Shown here piece by piece: positions 39,016-42,018 of a stretch of 42,018 bases of DNA (its first letter is position 1; the number at the start of each line of letters is the position of its first letter). Made by a program: the position numbers and the translations under genes. Under the pieces are notes generated by a model that searched no databases, was not told where the DNA came from, and saw only the letters and a program-made list of their open reading frames with translations. Origin of the DNA: RGIG2206 sp045577615 (lineage in GTDB: Bacteria > Bacillota > Clostridia > Oscillospirales > Acutalibacteraceae); assembly GCA_045577615.1 (NCBI GenBank), contig JAZNIT010000009.1:1-42018 (forward strand), written 5' to 3'.

Positions 39016-40127
39016 AAAACAAGCTTATGATGGGCATAATCTTTGGCAACACCCACGACGATTTGCTTAAAGAACTGACCGAGCAGCGAGCAATCAGCTC
39101 ATTGCCCTTTGGCGGTCGCTACCGTCTTATCGACTTTTCTCTTTCAAATCTTGTAGGTGCCGATGTTGAGCGCGTTGCCGTGCTTACCAACAGCAACTAC
39201 AAGTCACTTATGGACCACGTTGGCAGCGGCAAATCATGGGATTTGGCCCGCAAATACGGCGGCTTGTACATTATGCCTCCCTACGCCAGCACAGGTGCAG
39301 GCTCCAATGCCGATAAGATCAGTGCAATTCACGGTATCGTCGGCTTTTTGCACCACTCAAGTGAAGAGTATGTTGCCCTCTGCGACGGCGACGTAATCAG
39401 CAATATTGATATGAAGGATATGCTTGCACAGCATATCGACACAGGCGCCGACATTACCATCGCCTATTGCAACGGCGAGGCTCCCAAGGGCGAAAACGAT
39501 GTGCTTGGTCTGACCGTTGCCGCCGGCGGCAAAATCACCGAGGCCGCAGTAGCACAGCGCTATGCAAAATGCGACTACAGCCTTGATGTTGTTATTATGA
39601 AAAAGGCTCTGCTTATCGACTTGGTTGAGGATGCAATGTCCCGCAACCGCAAGAGCTACGAGCGCGATATATTGCTTGAGGCCTGCAAAACCCACGCCGT
39701 CTATGGCTACAAGGTTAACAGCTATACTGCCGTCGTTGACGGTATGCAAACCTATGTAAAAGCAAGTATGGATTTGCTTGACAAAAAGGTTCGTACCGAG
39801 CTTTTTGCCAAAAACCATCCCGTATACACCAAAATCCGCAACGAAATGCCTGCCAAGTACGGTCTTGAATCAAAGGTTAGCAATTCCCTTGTTGCCGACG
39901 GCTGCATTATCGAGGGTACCGTTGAAAACTCTATCCTCTTCCGCGGTGTAAAGGTTGGCAAGGGCAGTGTGGTTAAGGATTGCGTGCTTATGCAGTCCAC
40001 CCAGGTTGGTGAGGGCGTAAGCCTTGAGCACGTCTGCACCGACAAAAACGTAAAAATATGCGACCGCCGTACTCTTGTGGGCACCCCTGCATACACCGTG
40101 TTCATCAGAAAGGGTAGCGAGGTATAA
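39012..40127 (+). CDS. glgD: GlgD subunit of ADP-glucose pyrophosphorylase
   Basis: 371 residues. It resembles GlgC in fold (LPFGGRYRLIDFSLSNLVGA near 30-50, the YIMPPYAS loop, CDGDVISNIDM and C-terminal beta-helix repeats) but lacks the GGxGxRL nucleotide loop, here replaced by GIIFGNTHDDLLKELT. This is the usual state in Firmicutes, where GlgD is a non-catalytic regulatory partner that raises GlgC activity. ATGA overlap with glgC. Followed by glgA after 21 nt. Confidence 0.95.
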   Translation: MKNKLMMGIIFGNTHDDLLKELTEQRAISSLPFGGRYRLIDFSLSNLVGADVERVAVLTNSNYKSLMDHVGSGKSWDLARKYGGLYIMPPYASTGAGSNADKISAIHGIVGFLHHSSEEYVALCDGDVISNIDMKDMLAQHIDTGADITIAYCNGEAPKGENDVLGLTVAAGGKITEAAVAQRYAKCDYSLDVVIMKKALLIDLVEDAMSRNRKSYERDILLEACKTHAVYGYKVNSYTAVVDGMQTYVKASMDLLDKKVRTELFAKNHPVYTKIRNEMPAKYGLESKVSNSLVADGCIIEGTVENSILFRGVKVGKGSVVKDCVLMQSTQVGEGVSLEHVCTDKNVKICDRRTLVGTPAYTVFIRKGSEV

Positions 40128-40148
40128 AATTCCGAAAGGAGCAAACCA

Positions 40149-41567
40149 ATGAAGGTATTATATGCAACAAGTGAGGCCTACCCATTTGCCATGTCGGGCG
40201 GCTTGGCCGACGTATCGGGTGCCCTTCCCAAGGCACTTCGCAAGCGCCTTGTGGGCGCAAGGGTAATAATGCCTCTTTACGATGTCGTGCCTCAGAATTT
40301 GCGCGAAAATATGCGCTTTATCACTTCAATTTCGGTGCCTGTGTCATGGCGCCGTCAGTATTGCGGCATTTTTGAAGCAAAGGTAGATAATGTTATCTAC
40401 TACCTGCTTGACAATCAGTATTATTTCAAGCGCGGCAGCCTTTACGGCCACTATGACGATGCCGAGCGATTTGCCTTTTTCTCAAGGGCAGTTTTAGAGG
40501 TTATCAAAACCATCGATTTCGCTCCCGACATCATCCATTGCAACGATTGGCAAACCGCCCTTATTCCTGTTTATCTGCGCCTTTTTTACGGCAACGATGA
40601 AAAACTTAAGAACATCAAAACCCTCTTTACCATTCACAACATTCAGTATCAGGGTCAGTTTGGCAAAGAGATTTTGGGTGATGTTTTCGGCATCCCCGAT
40701 TCCGAGCAAAGCCTTGTAGAATATGAGGATTGCATCAATCTGATGAAGGGCGCCATCGAGTGTGCCCACCAAATCAGCACCGTATCGCCTTCATACGCAG
40801 GCGAAATTCTTGACCCCTGGTATTCTCACGGCCTTGACTCCATCCTGCGTGAGCGCAGCTGGAAGCTGAGGGGCATCGTAAACGGCATCGACACCGTCGT
40901 TTACAACCCTGCTGAGGACGAGCATATTTTTGCTCCCTATTCAGCCGAGGATATGAGCGGCAAAAAGATAAACAAGCAAAAGCTGCAAGAACTGCTTGAC
41001 CTGCCTCAGACCGACGACGTTCCTCTGGTGGCAATGGTCACTCGCCTTGTATCTCATAAGGGACTTGACCTTGTCAAAGCACGACTTGATGCCATTATGA
41101 AATTCGGCGTGCAAATGGTGGTGCTTGGCAGCGGCGACTACGAATACGAAAGCTTTATGCATGAAATTGCCGAGCGCTATCCCGACTCCTTCCGTTTGCG
41201 CACCGGCTTTATTCCCGACCTTGCTCATAAGATTTATGCCGGCAGCGACATCTTCCTTATGCCCAGCAAGAGCGAGCCCTGCGGCCTTTCACAGATGGTG
41301 GCCTTGCGCTACGGCAGCGTGCCCATCGTTCGCGAAACGGGTGGCCTTAAGGATACCATCACCGACAGCGGTGCAGGTGAGGGCAACGGCTTCACCTTTG
41401 GTGATTACAACGCCGACATAATGGCTCACACCATTTATCGCGCCGTGCAGGGCTATGCTGATAAGAAGGGCTGGCAAATCCTTGTCAAACGGGCAATGGA
41501 GTGTGATAACAGCTGGGGCGCATCTGCCAACGCTTATATCAGACTTTATAAGGAATTGCTTAAATAA
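40149..41567 (+). CDS. glgA: Glycogen synthase (ADP-glucose, GT5)
   Basis: 472 residues. N-terminal ADP-glucose loop YPFAMSGGLADVSGALPKAL (11-30) corresponds to the KxGGL motif, but the lysine is Met15 here. Later motifs are HCNDWQTALIPVYLR (132-146 region), TIHNIQYQG, VNGIDTVVYNP, VTRLVSHKGLDL, the GT5 acceptor/nucleotide site SKSEPCGLSQMVALRYG and RETGGLKDTI. AAAGGAGCAAACC lies before the ATG. The lysine loss appears also in other Clostridia GlgA proteins as I recall them, so activity is likely kept. Third gene of the glycogen operon; branching enzyme and phosphorylase are not in view. Confidence 0.95.
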   Translation: MKVLYATSEAYPFAMSGGLADVSGALPKALRKRLVGARVIMPLYDVVPQNLRENMRFITSISVPVSWRRQYCGIFEAKVDNVIYYLLDNQYYFKRGSLYGHYDDAERFAFFSRAVLEVIKTIDFAPDIIHCNDWQTALIPVYLRLFYGNDEKLKNIKTLFTIHNIQYQGQFGKEILGDVFGIPDSEQSLVEYEDCINLMKGAIECAHQISTVSPSYAGEILDPWYSHGLDSILRERSWKLRGIVNGIDTVVYNPAEDEHIFAPYSAEDMSGKKINKQKLQELLDLPQTDDVPLVAMVTRLVSHKGLDLVKARLDAIMKFGVQMVVLGSGDYEYESFMHEIAERYPDSFRLRTGFIPDLAHKIYAGSDIFLMPSKSEPCGLSQMVALRYGSVPIVRETGGLKDTITDSGAGEGNGFTFGDYNADIMAHTIYRAVQGYADKKGWQILVKRAMECDNSWGASANAYIRLYKELLK

Positions 41568-41579
41568 CAGGGGTTAAAA

Positions 41580-41870
41580 ATGGAGAAGTTTAAAAGCATC
41601 TGCAAAAAGATAGTCGACTATGCGCCTCTTGTTATAGGTGGCGGATTGGGCATTATCATTGCGTTGGGCCTGTTGGGAGTGCTTGACCTTGGCGTCACCT
41701 TTGCCACCATCGGTGCATTCTTCGGCAAGTTTTTCCTTTGGGTTATCGGCATAGCCATTGCTATTATAGTGGTAGCCTGCTTTTTCCCCGGTGTGCTTAT
41801 TGTATTGATAGCGGCAGTAGTCATATTCGTATTGATACTGCTTATATCCCTTATCGGTGCAGTATTATAA
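41580..41870 (+). CDS. Small hydrophobic membrane protein (96 aa)
   Basis: After a cationic start (MEKFKSICKKIVDY) three hydrophobic helices follow (about 15-35, 38-60, 63-96), rich in Gly, Ile and Val with very few charges. AGGGGTTAAAA precedes the ATG, which lies 12 nt after the glgA stop, so it is probably co-transcribed with the glycogen genes. No family is recognised and no functional link to glycogen can be shown. Its ribosome spacing and operon position support it as a real gene. Confidence 0.75.
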   Translation: MEKFKSICKKIVDYAPLVIGGGLGIIIALGLLGVLDLGVTFATIGAFFGKFFLWVIGIAIAIIVVACFFPGVLIVLIAAVVIFVLILLISLIGAVL

Positions 41871-41884
41871 TTAAACAAAACAAA

Positions 41885-41907
41885 AACCACGCGATAGTCG
41901 CGTGGTT
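41885..41907. terminator. Hairpin after the glycogen operon
   Basis: Perfect 10-bp stem AACCACGCGA/TCGCGTGGTT (41885-41894 with 41898-41907), loop TAG. On the plus strand only CAAAAGAGG follows, without T tract; on the minus strand the tail is TTTTGTTTTG, so it looks stronger for leftward transcription. It could still form a weak plus-strand terminator. Confidence 0.55.
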
Positions 41908-41923
41908 CAAAAGAGGTTTACCG

Positions 41924-42018
41924 ATGAACAAAAATTGCAGAAATCAAAGGCAAACGCAGAAAGCGCTTTATGTCCTGCCTCCCTCTGACGAGGGAGGTGG
42001 ATTTTTGCGAAGCAAAAA
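41924..42018 (+). CDS. Possible partial ORF running into the dispersed repeat
   Basis: An ATG at 41924 follows AAAGAGG at 7 nt and the frame stays open to the window edge (31 codons so far, MNKNCRNQRQTQKALYVLPP then repeat-derived residues such as SDEGGGFLRSK). The second half is simply the translation of the repeat at 41977-42018, so it may be a chance frame. Confidence 0.25.
   Translation, partial: MNKNCRNQRQTQKALYVLPPSDEGGGFLRSK
41977..42018 (+). repeat. Dispersed MITE-like repeat, copy 2 (partial)
   Basis: CCTCCCTC/GAGGGAGG hairpin (41978-41985 with 41990-41997) followed by TGGA and the palindrome TTTTTGCGAAGCAAAAA (42002-42018), identical in its last 17 nt to 19720-19736. It continues beyond the window. 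Confidence 0.75.

Overview
The window reads as a chromosomal segment of an uncultured gut-type Clostridia (Oscillospiraceae/Ruminococcaceae-like Firmicute). Support for this comes from TarI/TarJ ribitol-phosphate teichoic acid genes, the paired GlgC/GlgD glycogen genes, type I dockerin proteins, a MecA-like adaptor, strong AGGAGG-type ribosome binding sites, sigma-A promoters with 17-nt spacers, and short GC-hairpin repeats ending in a TTTTTGC-GAA-GCAAAAA motif. No rRNA, tRNA, CRISPR array, phage or transposase gene was found. TGA is an ordinary stop codon here: it ends tsaE, glgC, mtaB, tagH, the DUF1854 gene and others.

Layout. 1-2.75 kb: a possible structured-RNA tail, an esterase with a tiny membrane protein upstream, rpe converging on a MecA-like gene, and a 44-residue membrane peptide. 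2.75-11.2 kb (minus): one long operon from a promoter at 11160-11188, tarI-tarJ-tagG-tagH-two TagF/TarL-like polymerases-dCMP deaminase-cysK, which makes, polymerises and exports a ribitol-phosphate-type wall teichoic acid. 11.3-13.7 kb: a secreted dockerin protein with a GH74-like Asp-box beta-propeller. 13.8-19.6 kb: a permuted-papain hydrolase divergent from an ABC exporter-DUF1854-ABC exporter module. 19.6-20.5 kb: a MITE-like repeat, then a divergent pair (CxxC protein and ribbon-helix-helix protein) separated by a perfect palindrome. 20.5-25.5 kb (minus): VanZ, pyridoxal kinase, a hairpin-repeat island, a GH20-like hexosaminidase, a P-loop kinase-like protein and YfbR. 25.5-31.7 kb: YfhO, then the minus operon rodA-mtaB-EamA transporter. 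31.8-36.7 kb: tsaE-tsaB-rpiB-upp-WYL regulator and a secreted polysaccharide deacetylase interrupted by an in-frame TGA. 36.7-42 kb: an amidohydrolase, the glycogen operon glgC-glgD-glgA with a small membrane protein, and another copy of the dispersed repeat at the edge.

Themes. Several genes serve the cell envelope (teichoic acid, RodA, YfhO, VanZ, exporters) and extracellular glycans (dockerin proteins, GH20, deacetylase). Others serve nucleotide and pentose metabolism (rpe, rpiB, upp, yfbR, dCMP deaminase) and tRNA modification (tsaE, tsaB, mtaB). Intergenic regions are compact, with intrinsic terminators repeatedly lying inside the convergent neighbour's coding sequence or overlapping the next promoter. 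The least explained items are the ABC-DUF1854-ABC module, the RHH/CxxC pair with its palindrome, the interrupted deacetylase and the two hairpin-repeat islands. All family assignments come from motif reading without database searches.
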